Shown piece after piece: positions 21,415 to 32,832 of a stretch of 64,000 bases of DNA (position 1 is its first letter; each line of letters starts with the position of its first letter). The translations under genes were made by a program, and so were the position numbers. The DNA is from Jaltomata sinuosa (lineage: Eukaryota; Streptophyta; Magnoliopsida; Solanales; Solanaceae). The notes below the pieces were generated by a model. It did no database searches. It was given only the letters and a program-made list of their open reading frames with translations, and had not been told where the DNA came from. The stretch spans positions 464,595 to 528,594 of the forward strand of contig QJPP01007221.1 in the NCBI GenBank assembly GCA_003996215.1. The letters run 5' to 3'.

Positions 21415-21760
21415 GTTCAAACAATGGACCATCGTTCAAACAGACGGACTTTCCTGTTGAACTGTAGTCCTTGATCCAGTAGCCAGTCAGTTCTCCCCAG
21501 GGACCACGGCTCAGACAATGAACCGTCATTCAGAAGAATGTTCCATCGTTTGAGGCTGTAGTCCCAAGTCCAATACACCCTTAGCTCTGATCCCAGGGAC
21601 CACGAGTCAAACTACGGCCCGTCGTTCAGAAGGATGGACCGTCCTATTGAACCGTTGTTCCTTGGACCATAGGACCTGAAACCCACAGGCAGAACCACGA
21701 CTCCAGTTGATGGTCCATCATTCAGAAGGACGGTCCGTCAACCAAGCCGTAGTCCCTGAT
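21415..21760. repeat. GGACCGTCGTTC / GACGGTCCGTC palindrome array in G 5' LTR
   Basis: Repeated CpG-bearing motifs of the type CGGACCGTCGTTCAGAAGGA occur about every 60 bp, mostly decayed at CpG. GGACGGTCCGTC near 21738-21749 contains the palindrome ACGGTCCGT-type core. The matching region in the 3' LTR is 28535-28880. Confidence 0.75.
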
Positions 21761-22825
21761 CGCGATTTTCTGCAGATTCTTTTAAACTTTCCGAGGGGTA
21801 TTTTGGCATTTTCATAATTATTTTAATTCTAATTCTAAGTCGTTTTGGGGGTAATTAAAGGGTTTTTAACTCTATTTCTCCCTTATTACTCCTAAATCAA
21901 TCATACTTAGCAAATCTCTCAAGAACAGAATGCTCTCTCTCAAGAACAAGGAAAAAAGGATTTTCTCCAAGTTCCTCTCAGAATCCAAAGGTTCAACCGC
22001 AAAATCTTCATACAAGTATGTGGGATTTCACTAGTGGGTTCCTTTCACCCATTAGGTCCCTATCACTCAGTCAAATCCCTTCAGTTCTCCATAAATACTA
22101 AAAACCTAGTGTTCATAGACCTTAGAGAATTCTTGCTATTCATATGTTATGGAATTATATAATGCTTAGTCCATGTTTCTTGGAGAACCAATATAGTTTA
22201 TGTACAGAATTCAGAACCCTAACTTATTGTAATTTTCAGTTCTCCCTAGATTATACATGTTAGGCAGACTCAGTCAGATGATCAGATTTCAAAATTTGAA
22301 TTTCATATCGTACAGCTTGGTTGTGTGCATTCTCAGATTATATCAGTATTTTGAGATATCCAGTGTTATAGTTGCATGCTAGCTTATATTCAGTTGGGAG
22401 TAGACTTAGTACCGAGCAGACTAGGGATGAGGGCTTAGATGTCAGCTTAGACTATGACCCTTAGTAGCAATCCCCAAGTCCCAAAACTACGGTGCCACCG
22501 TAGGTTTGAAGGAGTCAGCTGTCAGACTAGGCTGCACATCCTTGTCCCTTGTGGACATCAGTAGTGGATCCACGTCATACTCATTTGTACACTTGGGAAA
22601 GTATGAATGCCCTTCCATCCAGGGTTACAGGTTGGCCTCACAGTTAGCTCAGCTTGGGGTATGTCGGTTAGTAGTATCTCCCACAGTCAGATTCATGTGC
22701 ATTGACCTTGTATTCAGTACTCATGTTCAGTATTTAGATCAGCATGTTATGTCATGATTTATACTTGGTCACTGCATTTAGTACAAGTCTCAGTTACAAT
22801 TTAACATGTTTATTCTTATGTTCAG

Positions 22826-22826
<1 letters not shown>

Positions 22827-22865
<39 letters not shown>
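22827..22865. repeat. (TA)n microsatellite in G 5' LTR
   Basis: This is a 39-bp uninterrupted TA run. The equivalent run in the 3' LTR (30664-30696) is 33 bp. Confidence 0.95.
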
Positions 22866-22869
<4 letters not shown>

Positions 22870-23384
22870 CAATCCAGCTTGTATCCTGCATTCTCAGTAC
22901 ATTCAAAGTACTGACGCATACTTTTGTGCTACATCATTTCATGATGTAGGTTTAGGTACTCAACATCCAGATCGCTCCTAACTTGACCTTCGGTCCGTAC
23001 TCAGCAGCTCAGTGGTGAGTCCCCAATAGTTCGGGGATAATAGACATGCCTTTATTTCAGTATTTATCTTCAGTTTTCAGTTTTGCTTGAGTTAGCTGGG
23101 GGCATGTACCAGCAACTCCTATTCAGTTAGATGGCTTTCAGACATAGACTAGATTCAACACTTTTAGTATTGTTATTCAGTCAGTACTAAACCAGATTCT
23201 TATATATTCAGATTTCATTTGGGATCTTCCCGCTTTCAGATATTTAATTTCTTTAGTTTTCTGCACAGTACATATCTTTAAACTGGTTTTACATAGATAT
23301 GCCATGCCATGAGTTAGCTTGGGGTCACTCATGACACTAAGAACCGTGTCGCATCCAAGGGGTAGCCTCGGGGAATGACAAACT

Positions 23385-23396
23385 TAGTATCAGAGC
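23385..23396 (+). other. Primer-binding site of element G
   Basis: TAGTATCAGAGC lies four bases after the LTR end and differs by one base from the Met-type site TGGTATCAGAGC. Confidence 0.87.
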
Positions 23397-23603
23397 ATAA
23401 GGTTCTAGTGTCTTAGGATGTCTGAAAGCCGCATAAAGTAAAGTCTTCTTCATGGAAGTAAAGCGCGCCACACTTATAAAAGAGGGGCTATGAGACGTTA
23501 TTAAGAATAACTTCCCTTCTTTCTTTTCCAGCTCGTGCTATAGAGTGTGAACTCTAATTGATCTCTCTCTATTCTAACTCGTGGTCTTCGTATTTCAGAA
23601 AAA

Positions 23604-24779
23604 ATGCCTCCAAGAAGAGCTAATGCTAGAAACCAGCCAGCAGCCCCACCAGACCCCTTAAACGAGCAGGTTACGCATGATGAATTCAGGGTTGCCTTCC
23701 AAGTGCTCGCTCAAGCCATGACCGCTCAGGTCAACCAGCAAGCTGCCACACCAGCTCCACCTCAGGTCAATGCTGCTGCAGCCAGAATCCGGGACTTTAC
23801 TCGGATGAACCCTCCAGAGTTTCATGGGTCCAAGTCAGAAGAGGATCCCCAAAAGTTCCTTGAGGACATCCAGAAGGTCACTGATATTATGGGTGTCACT
23901 TCAATCGAGGGTGCATACTTGTACGCTTATCATCTAAAGAGAGTGGCCTACAATTGGTATCAGCAGTGGAAGGAATCTCGTTGTACCAATGCAGGATTAG
24001 TAACTTGGGATATGTTCAGGACTGCTTTCCTGGACAGATTCTTTCCACTAGAGCTCAGGGAAGCTAAGGTTTAGGAATTCATCAACTTGAGGTAGGATGA
24101 GATGAGTGTATAGGACTACGCTCTGAAGTTCACACAGTTATCCAAGTATGCTCCAGCAATAGTAGTTGACTCACGAGCTCGCATGAGCAATTTCGTGTCG
24201 GGTGTGTCCGACGATGTGGTCAAGGAATGCAAGACGGCCATGCTTGTGAAGGAAATGGACTTCTCCAGGTTAGTTACTTATGCTCAGCAGATTGAGGAGG
24301 AAAAGATCAAGGAAAGGGGAGGTGATGCTAAGAGGTCTAGGACAGATGAGTATAGACACTTTCAGCAGAGGTCAGAGGGTGGAAATCGCTCTCAGTACTG
24401 AGAGAAAAATTTAGCACCAGCTCCATCTTCTTCTAGTGCCCCAGTGCCTAAGTTCAGGAAGGACCGATGGGGTAAAGCGTCTGGCTCTAAGTCCCAAGGT
24501 TCGGTTACTAGTGGGCGCACTAATCCGATGTGTAAAAAGTATGGTAAGTACTACCAAGTTGAGTGCATGGCAGGCAGCGGAAATTGCTTTGGATGTGGTA
24601 AGCCAGGGCACATGATGAGGGATTGTCCCACAGCTTCTCAGAAGGGTAAAGATGTTCGCCCTCAGACTCAGACCGGTTCTACAGCAGCTCCCGCAGGTTG
24701 CCCTACTCAGCAGGATGCCTCATCTAGTACGGGTGGTGGTCGGCGCCAAAACAGGTTGTATGCACTTCAGTGTTGTTAG
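23604..24779 (+). pseudogene. Element G gag
   Basis: It starts at ATG 23604 (MPPRRANARNQPA). The capsid part has MNPPEFHGSKSEEDPQKFLE and AYNWYQQWKE. Three stops between 24072 and 24112 interrupt it before MSNFVSGVSDDVVKECKTAM. The nucleocapsid zinc knuckle CFGCGKPGHMMRDC (near 24588-24630) is intact. A further stop near 24399 and one at 24777 break the fusion to protease. Confidence 0.93.
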
Positions 24780-25310
24780 GACCAGGAATATTCTCCCGCT
24801 GTGGTCACGGGTACATTACGAGTCTTTAATACTGATGTTTTTGCATTGTTAGACTCGGGGGCTACACTTTATTTTATAACTCCATATATAGCAGTAAACT
24901 TTGCTGTCAGTCCAAAAACTCTCCTAGAACCCTTCTCAGTCTCTACTCTAGTTGGTGACCCAGGTATAGCTAGATGGGTATAGAGAAATTACCCAGTCAC
25001 AGTTTCCCAGAAAGTCACCTCAGCAGATCTTGTAGAATTAGAAATGGTAGACTTTGATATCATTCTAGGCATGGATTGGTTACACTCATGTTATGCCTCA
25101 GTCGATTGTAGAACTAGGATCATTCGGTTTCAGTTTCCTAACGAGTTGATCCTAGAGTGGAAGGGTAGTATCTCAGCACCTATAGGTCATTTCATTTCCT
25201 ACCTTAAGGCCAGAAAGATGATTTCCAAAGGGTACATCTATCATCTAGTTCGGGTTAAGGACTCAAACTCTGAAACCCCAACTCTTGAGTCAGTCCCAGT
25301 AGCCAGTGAG
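24780..25310 (+). pseudogene. Element G aspartic protease
   Basis: The active-site loop LLDSGATLYF is intact (DSGA codons at 24852-24863), unlike the DPGS-type loop in the A/B/C family. The conserved VDFDIILGMDWLHSCYA block follows at about 25047. A TAG near 24981 interrupts the frame. Confidence 0.9.
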
Positions 25311-26160
25311 TTTCCAGAAGTGTTCCGAGAAGATCTTCCCGGAGTTCCCCCAGAAAGGGAAATCGACTTCGGAATTGATCTCCTTTCAGATACCCAGCCT
25401 ATTTCAATTCATCCTTATATAATGGCTCCAGCTGAGCTTAAGGAATTGAAAGATCAGTTGAAAGACCTTTTAGATAAAGGCTTCATCAGACCCAACATCT
25501 CTCCGTGGGGTGCTCCAGTATTGTTCATGCGTAAGAAAGATGGTTTTCTCAGGATGCGCATAGACTATTGTCAGTTGAATAAAGTCACAATCAAGAACAA
25601 ATATCCTATCCCCAGGATTGATGACTTATTCGACAGCTTCAGGGTGCCAGTTATTACTCTAAGATAGACCTCAAATTCTGCTATCATCAGCTCAGAGTCA
25701 GAAATAGTGACATCTCAAAAACAACCTTCAGAACTCGGTATGGTCACTACGAATTTGTTGTTATGTCTTTGGACTAACCAATGCTCCTGTAGCTTTCATG
25801 GACTTAATGAACAGGGTTTTCAAATAGTATTTAGACTTATTCATCATCGCCTTCATTGATGATATCCTCGTTTACTCTAGAAATGAAGAGGAGTATGTGA
25901 CTCATCTGAGGGTTGTTCTGCAAACTCTCAAGGATCGCCAACTATTCGCTAAGTTCAGCAAGTGTGAATTCTGGTTACAGTCGGTCACTTTCCTTGGTCA
26001 TGTGGTATCCAAATAAGGGATTCTTGTTGAAAACCAGAAGATCGAGGCAGTAAAGCACTGGCCCAGATCCACCTCTCCGATCGACATCAGAAGTTTCTTA
26101 GGTTTAGCTGGTTATTACGAAGATTCATCAAAGAATTTTCATCCATAGCTGCCCTATTGA
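25311..26160 (+). pseudogene. Element G reverse transcriptase
   Basis: The N-terminal blocks are EFPEVFREDLPGVPPEREID, SPWGAPVLFMRKKDG and LNKVTIKNKYPIPRIDDLFD. A frameshift follows near 25650. The catalytic FIDDILVYS is intact (FIDD at 25852-25863). The thumb region has AKFSKCEFWLQSVTFLGHVV and then a stop at about 26014. A further shift near 26120 separates it from RNase H. Confidence 0.93.
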
Positions 26161-26795
26161 CCAAGTTGACTCATAAAAAGGTCAAGTTTCAGTGGTCAGA
26201 TGAGTGTGAGCAGAGTTTCTTAGAACTGAAGACCAGGTTGACTGCAGCTCTTGTCTTGACTCTACCTGAGGGTTCAGATGGTTATGTGGTTTATTGTGAT
26301 GCATCCAGAGTCAGCCTGGGCTGTGTCTTAATGCATCAGGGTAAGTTCATAGCTTATGCCTCCAGAAAGCTTAAGGTCTATGAGAAGAATTACCCAACTC
26401 ATGACCTCGAGCCTGCAGCAGTGGTGTTTGCCCTAAAGATTTGGAGGCACTATTTGTTTGGTGTCCATGTTGACGTGTTCACAGACCATAAGAGCCTCTA
26501 GTATGTGTTCACCCAGAGAGAGTTAAACCTTCGTCAGAGGAGATAGCTTGAGTTCCTCAAGGATTATGACATGAATGTGCTCTACCACCCGGGTAAGGCC
26601 AACGTAGTGGCTGATACCCTCAATAGACTGTCTATGGGTAGTGTGTCTCATGTTGAGGAAGAAAAGAGAGAACTAGCCAGAGATGTTCATTGGCTGGCTC
26701 GCTTAGGGGTTTGCCTTATGGACACGTTAGAAGGTGGTGTGATAGTTCAAAATGGAGTAGAATCTTCACTAGCAGCAGAGGTTAAGGAGAAATAA
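26157..26795 (+). pseudogene. Element G RNase H and connection
   Basis: It contains VVYCDASRVSLGCVLM (first Asp), YPTHDLEPAAVVFALKIWRH (Glu), and VFTDHKSL (Asp), followed by a stop where Gln is expected. A second stop near 26544 replaces a Trp in RQRR-stop-LEFL. The tether continues through YHPGKANVVADTLNR. Confidence 0.92.
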
Positions 26796-27900
26796 GATAG
26801 TGACCCTATATTGCTTCAGTTGAAGGGTGCAGTTCATCAGTAGAGAGTTGAGGTTTTCTCCCAAGGGGGAGATGGTGTACTTCGCTACCAGGGTCACTTA
26901 TGTGTTCCAAATGTGGGTTAGTTAAGGCAGCAGATCCTTACAGAAGCCCATAGTTCTAGATTTTCCATTCATCCAGGTGCCACTAAGATGTACCGTAATC
27001 TATGGGAAGTCTATTGGTGGAATGACATGAAGAGGGACATCACGGATTTCATGGCCAAGTGTCCCAATTGTCAGCAGGTAAAGGTAGAACATCAGAAGCC
27101 AGAAGGTGTGACTTAGGAGATTGGCATTCCTACTTGGAAGTGGGAAGTGGTTAACATGGATTTCATAACAGGTCTACCCCGTACTCGCAGGCAGCACGAT
27201 TCCATTTGGGTAATAGTGGACAGAATTACCAAGTCAGCTCACTTCTTAGCAGTCAAGACTACAGATTCAGCAAAAGATTATGCCAGGCTCTACATAAGTG
27301 AGATAGTCAGGTTGCATGGAGTTCCTTTGTCTATCATCTCAGATAGAGGCCCTCAGTTTACATCTCACTTCTGGAAGTCATTCCAGAAAGGTCTTGGCAC
27401 TCAGGTAAAGCTCAACACATCATTTCACCCGCAGACAGTTAGTCAGGCAGAGCGTACCATTCAGACTTTAGAGGATATATTGAGATCTTGTGTGATCGAT
27501 TTCAAGGGTAGTTGGGATGATCACCTACCTCTCATAGAGTTCGCCTACAATAACAGCTACCATTCGAACATTCAGATGGACCCATACGAGGCTCTATATG
27601 GGCACAGATGTAGATCACTTGTTGGTTGGTTTAAAGTAAGTGAAGAAGCCTTGATTGGACCAGATTTGGTTCATGAGGCTATGGAAAAAGTTCAGCTCAT
27701 TAGAGATAGGCTTAAGACAGCTCAGAGTCGTCAGAAATCCTATGCAGATGTTAGGAGAAGAGACTTAGAGTTTGAAAGTGATGATTGGGTTTTTCCTAAA
27801 AGTGTCACCCATGAAGGGTGTGATGAGATTCAGCAAGAAAGGGAAGCTCAGTCCCAGGTATGTAGGCCCTTACAAGATCCTGAAAAGGGTTGGTAATGTG
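26796..27900 (+). pseudogene. Element G integrase
   Basis: The zinc-binding HHCC region is complete (EAHSSRFSIHPG ... CPNCQQVK, near 26945-27080). The catalytic triad is readable: MDFITGL, ISDRGPQFTS and QAERTIQ. Stops lie at 26793-26795 and near 26840, 26920 and 27115, and a frameshift near 27830 precedes the C-terminus. In a living copy this enzyme would insert the element DNA. Confidence 0.93.
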
Positions 27901-28215
27901 GCTTATGAGTTAGAGTTGCCAGCAGAATTAGTAGCTGTTCACCCAGTCTTTCACATTTCCTTGCTAAAGAAGTATGTGGGTGATCCCACATCGATTTTCC
28001 CCTTAGAAAATGTGGCTGTGAAGGATAGCCTCACCTATGAGGAGGTTCCAGTTGAGATTCTTGACCGTCAGGTTTGTAGGTTGAGAAATAAGAAAGTCGC
28101 TTCAGTCAAAGTTTTGTGGAGGAATCAGTCCGTAGAGGGAGCTACTTGGGAAGCAGAAGCAGCCATGATGTCCAAGTACCCTCACCTCTTTCCCTCCGAC
28201 TCAGTTTTAGCTTGA
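27772..28215 (+). pseudogene. Element G integrase C-terminus and chromodomain
   Basis: The 147-codon stretch includes GKLSPRYVGPYKILKRVG, VHPVFHISLLKKYVGDP, and a chromodomain with VKVLWRNQSVEGATWE and KYPHLF. It overlaps the preceding frame because of a shift at about 27830. The stop is at 28213-28215. Confidence 0.92.
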
Positions 28216-28428
28216 GGATACAATTCCTCTTTAGTCTCTCAGTTTACTCTTGTGTAATTCAGTCTCAAGTACTTTTTTCCATCAGGTTTCCTTGCATTTC
28301 AGCTTATGTATATGTTCATGGAACTCAGTTCAGTTAGGTATCAGTTTCTAGTACTCAGTTGGTAGGGATTTCAGCTCTTTCCTTCCAAACTCAGTTTGTT
28401 CAATCTTCATTCGAGGACGAATAATCCC

Positions 28429-28438
28429 AAGGGGGAGA
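28429..28438 (+). other. Polypurine tract of element G
   Basis: AAGGGGGAGA lies three bases before the 3' LTR start. Confidence 0.9.
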
Positions 28439-29468
28439 TATTGTAACACCCCAGAACTTTCAAGCCCAGTCTAAGCTCATAAAAACCAGTAGGAAAATAA
28501 TTTCAGAAATTTTTTCAAACTTTCCAGGAACCACGGTTCAAACAACGGACCGTCGTTCAAAAGGACGGACTGTCCTGTTGAACAGTAGTTCCTGATCCAG
28601 TAGCCTGTTAGTTCTCCACAAGGACAATGGCTCAGAAAATGGACCATCATTCAGAAGAATGGTCTGTCATTTGAGGCTGTAGTCCCAAGTCCAGTAGACC
28701 CTCAGCTCTGATCCCAGGGACCACGAGTCAAACGACAGCCCGTCGTTCAGAAGGACGGTCCGGCCTGTTGAACCGTTGTTCCTAGGACCAGAGGCCCTGA
28801 AACCCACAGGCATAACCACATCTCCAGTTGACGGTCCATCATTTAGAAGGACGGTCCGTCAACCAAGCCATAGTCCCTGAGCACAAATTTCTACATATTC
28901 TTTTAAACTTTCCTAGGGGTATTTTGGTCTTTTCTCAATTATTTTAATTTCGATTCTAAGTCCTTTTAGGGATAATTAAAGGGGTTTTAACTCTATTTCT
29001 CCCTCATTACTCCTAAATCACTCATACTTAGCAAATCTCTCAAGAACAGAATGCTCTCTCTCAAGAACAAGACAAAAAGGGTTTTCTCCAAGTTCCTCTC
29101 AGAATCCAAAGGTTCAACCGTAGAATCTTCATACAGGTATGTGGGATTTCACTAGTGGGTTCCTTTCACCCATTAGATCCCTATAACTCAGTTAAATCCC
29201 TTCAGTTCTCCATAAATGCTAAAAACCTAGGGTTCATAGACCTTAGAGAATTCTTGCTATTCAGATGTTATGGAATTATATAATGCTTAGTCCATGTTTC
29301 TTGGAGAATCAGTATAGTTCATGTACATAATTCAGAACTCTAACTTGTTGTAATTTTCAGTACTCCATAGATTATACATGTTAGGCAGACTCAGTCAGAT
29401 GATCTGATTTCAGAATTTGAATGTCATATCCTACATCTTGGTTGTGTCCATTCTCATATTATATCAGT

Positions 29469-30176
29469 TAGGGGTGTGCATCGGTCGGTTCGGTTCGGTT
29501 TTATATATTATCGGTTTGGTTTATTGGTTATCGGTTTGTAAACATGCAAAACCGATAACCAAACCAATAAGATATTCGTTATCGGTTTTTGGTTAATTGG
29601 TTTTTGGTCCTTAACGGTTCGGTTATCGGTTTAACCGATAAGAAAATGCTCCTATAATATTTTTGATTTCTCTTATTTTCTTCTTCATATATAGACTACT
29701 TTCATGCATAAACATCTATACAAATTACAAGCATAAGCAAATTCAAATACGTTATTACTAAAATAAACTTATTTTCTTTCTTATTAAGTAGAAAACTTGA
29801 ATACAGTAGCAACGGTAGCAATTTCTCAAAAAGAAAAGCAACACTGATAGGTAGAATTCTATCAAACCAATGACTTTAGAAAGAAAACAACAACACTAAG
29901 ACAACAACTATAAAATGCAAAAAATAATAGGGTATATATTTAAAATCTAAAGCCACTATTATACAATTATGAATAAAAATATAATCTAAATATAATCTTA
30001 TTGGGTTGTCGGTTTAACCATTAACTAAAACCTTAAAACCGATACCGAACCGATAGCCCAATAATTTTTTTTACAAAACCGTTTAAAAACCGTTAACCCA
30101 ATAACCCAATACCAATAAACCAATAATATTTTTATCGGTTCGGTTTATCGGTTAAACTGGTTTTTGCACACCCCTA
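29469..30176. mobile_element. Non-autonomous hAT-type element, copy 1 (708 bp)
   Basis: Terminal inverted repeats TAGGGGTGTGCA / TGCACACCCCTA are perfect over 12 bp. The 8-bp duplication atatcagt (29461-29468 and 30177-30184) is exact. The 5' LTR of G has the empty site near 22338. The 8-bp duplication and TIR form fit the hAT superfamily. The ends are rich in CGGTTCGGTT motifs and there is no coding capacity. Confidence 0.93.
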
Positions 30177-30662
30177 ATATCAGTATTTTGAGCTATCCAG
30201 TGTTATAGTTGCATGCTAGCTTATATTCAGTTGAGAGTAGACTTAGTACCGAGCGGACTAGGGATGAGGGCTTAGCTTTCAGCTTAGGCTATGAACCTTA
30301 GTAGCAATCCCCAAGTTCCAGAACTACGGAGCCACCGTAGGTTTGAAGGAGTCAGCTGTCAGACTAGGCTGCACCTCCTTGTCCCTTGTGGACATCAGCA
30401 GTGGATCCACATCAGACTCATTTGTACCCTTAGCAAGGTATGAACGCCCTTCTATCCAGGGTTACAGGTTGGCCCCACAGTTAGCTCAGCTTGGGGTATG
30501 TAGGTTAGTAGTATCTCCCAAAGTCAGATTCATGTGCATTGACCTTGTATTCAGTACTCATCTTCAGTATTCAGATCAACATGTTATTTCATGATTTATA
30601 CTTGGTCACTGCATTTAGTACAACTCTCAGTTATAGTTCATCCTGTTTATTCTTATGTTCAG

Positions 30663-30663
<1 letters not shown>

Positions 30664-30696
<33 letters not shown>
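30664..30696. repeat. (TA)n microsatellite in G 3' LTR
   Basis: This 33-bp TA run is the counterpart of 22827-22865. A spurious frame of alternating Ile-Tyr arises from it. Confidence 0.95.
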
Positions 30697-30700
<4 letters not shown>

Positions 30701-31215
30701 CAGTCCAGCTTGTATCCTGCATGCTCAGTACATTCAAAGTACTGACACATACTTTTGTGCTACATCATTTCATGATGTAGGTTCAGGCACTCAGCATCCA
30801 GATCGCGCCTAACTTGACCTCCGGTCCATACTCAGCAGCTCAGTGGTGAGTCCCCAATAGTTCGGGGATAATATACATGGTTATATTTCAGTATTTATCT
30901 TCAGTTTTCAGTTTTGCTAGAGTTAGCTGGGGGCATGTCCCAGCAACTCCTATTCAGTTAGATGGCTTTCAGACATAGACTAAATTCAACACTTTTAGTA
31001 TTGTTATTCAGTCAGTACTAAACCAGATTCTTATATATTCAGATTTCATTTGGGTTCTTCCCGCTTTCAGATATTTAATTGCTTTAGTTTTTCATATAGT
31101 ACATATCTTTAAACTGGTTTTACTTAGATATGCCATGCCATGGGTTAGCTTGGGGTCACTTGTGACACTAAGCACCGTATCACGTCCAGGGGGTAGCCTC
31201 GGAGCGTGAAAAAGG

Positions 31216-31772
31216 TTTCACATTAAACCTCACGCACTTATATAGAGAGATACAAGAAGAACACAATCAAATTGAGGGATTTCATATTTGAGAAAGTTCT
31301 GAGTGAAGATCCAAGTGCAGCTAATACAAGAAACCAGATTGAAGAACGTGTTCTTTAAGTTTATACTTTACCGTTCTTGAGTCAAGTTAATTGTATTGTT
31401 TTCATTGTGTTGTAATCATTCATTCTTAGTACCAGTGAGTTATAATCTGGTGTAGGAGTTAGTATTCAAGTTGGGATAACTCGAAGACTTGGGCACATAA
31501 ACCTAGGGAGGTTTGTGTGGTATTTAGGAATTAGAGTTTAGTTCCTAGGATTGCATTCTTTGTAATCTGAATTGTTTGAGGCTCATTATTTTAGTGAAAT
31601 TGGGATAAATTCTACAAAGGTGTAGGTCGTGATTTTTACCTTTTGTGAGCCGGGGGTTTTTCACGTAAAATACCGTGTGTCCTCTTTACGTGCTTAACAT
31701 TGAAGTAATCGACAAAGGAACAGATCGCTTAACCTGTTCCTTAGGCAAATTAGGGAGGTAAGTATTCTAACA
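31216..31772 (+). repeat. Element F 3' LTR, second part
   Basis: It resumes TTTCACATTAAACC and ends TATTCTAACA, followed by the duplication aatac (31773-31777). Together with 20999-21321 it reconstitutes 880 bp. Confidence 0.95.
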
Positions 31773-32832
31773 AATACATCAGCCTATGTTGTTAATCCCC
31801 ATTTTAATTGTATCCCTGCAACTATTGTATCCCGTCATTTTTTTCAACTTAGTTTACTTCTGGTGATGGATATTAATTGATAGTTGCATGGTAGTGGTAG
31901 TACTTGCTAAAGCTAAAAGCTTTGTTCCCTTTTGACATGCATGTGAAAGCTAAAATCTATTAGATAAGCCAATTTGATAAGTTAGGCAGTCATATGGTCC
32001 ATCACTAATATTGGTTTTTGGTCTCTCCTAATCTGCAGATGCAATCAAATTGGTAAAAGCTCATCGGATTCCAACTGTAACACACCTGTCGAAGATCAAC
32101 TACTTTAGCCATGTGTCTTGATTGTAATAATATCTTTTGTGCAGATAATTTAGCGACAGTTCACTACTCAACTTTATGTTTTATAATTACGTACCATTGT
32201 TAATACTAGTACTAGGTTTATACACATCTTAAACTTCATCTCCTCGTAACTATTTTCTGAATTAGGAACAAAGTGATTGGAAGTTCAAAGCTGGGCAGCA
32301 TAGCCTTACTATATGCAGAAAAGTAAAATAATAAAGCAAGCAAATTTATAATAATATGTATAAGAGCGGAATACAAATAAGAACTTATAACTTTGAATAA
32401 TGGCAGAATAAGATTACAAAAGGATATAAAGAACAAAGAAAAAGAGGGAGCAAAAAAATCAAACCTAGAAAAGGAGAACTGGAGAACTGACGTTGAAGAG
32501 AACTGAACGCAAAAGAAGTGGAGAACTGAGTAGAAGAGAATTGGATGCAGAAGACGTATAGGGTAGGATAATTTGGTGGAGTCAAATAATATAGGGTAAA
32601 GGGTAAAATAGAATTATGTAATATTAAATAAGGGCATAATTGAAAAGAAAAATTAGATTACCACGGGATACCACCAAATCGGTGGTACAATAAAATGGAG
32701 CTTTCCATGATTAAATAACCATAGAATCAAATCATGTCATACCATTTATTTTAAGTTACAATTAAAACAAACATGGTACTCATACAAACCATACAATACC
32801 ATACCATGACTAACCACCATCCAAACAAGCTG
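31773..32832. other. AT-rich host DNA right of element F
   Basis: No intact gene is seen. It starts with the F target duplication and holds the 23-bp repeat 31800-31822 shared with 11919-11941. A short exon-like stretch lies at 32037-32120. The stretch 32640-32830 contains small hairpins (ACCACC ... GGTGGT) and ends CCACCATCCAAACAAGC, which resembles MITE ends, but I could not pair the two termini. Confidence 0.5.

Larger units (their letters stand above)
21322..23380 (+). repeat. Element G 5' LTR (2059 bp)
   Basis: It begins TGTAACACCC and ends GGGAATGACA. It matches 28442-31210 once the hAT insertion is removed (2053 bp). It carries a palindrome-rich part (21415-21760) and a TA microsatellite. 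Confidence 0.94.
21322..31210 (+). mobile_element. Element G: Ty3/Gypsy chromovirus, plus strand, nested in element F
   Basis: It has LTRs starting TGTAACACCC, a Met-type primer site, gag, protease, RT, RNase H, integrase, chromodomain and a purine tract. The duplication aaagg flanks it at 21317-21321 and 31211-31215. Its 3' LTR is enlarged by a 708-bp hAT element. Without that it is about 9.17 kb. RT and integrase catalytic residues are kept, but stops and frameshifts make it non-functional. It is younger than F, whose LTR it splits. Confidence 0.96.
28442..31210 (+). repeat. Element G 3' LTR, enlarged by a hAT insertion
   Basis: It starts TGTAACACCC and ends CGTGAA, where the 5' copy ends ATGACA. 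After removing 29469-30176 and one 8-bp duplication, its length is 2053 bp. Palindromic motifs lie at 28535-28880, including a GTTGACGG ... CCGTCAAC stem at 28828-28865. Confidence 0.93.
11947..31772 (+). mobile_element. Element F: Ty1/Copia, Sirevirus-type, interrupted by element G
   Basis: LTRs of 879 and 880 bp (the second in two pieces) bound gag, protease, integrase, RT, RNase H and a long extra 3' gene. The 5-bp duplication aatac flanks it at 11942-11946 and 31773-31777. The Copia order (integrase before RT) and the YVDDIIFG box are plain. Repeated AAAAGGGGGAA purine tracts and an extra gene after pol are known Sirevirus traits. Without element G it would be about 9.93 kb. Many stops match C-to-T changes at CAA, CAG, CGA or TGG codons. 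Confidence 0.95.

Noticed and set aside
22506..22757. 83-codon frame repeated at 30343-30594
   Set aside because: It is the same LTR segment in both LTRs of G. No start context or domain suggests a protein.
30539..30812. Frames with Ile-Tyr repeats
   Set aside because: They are created by the TA microsatellite in the G 3' LTR.
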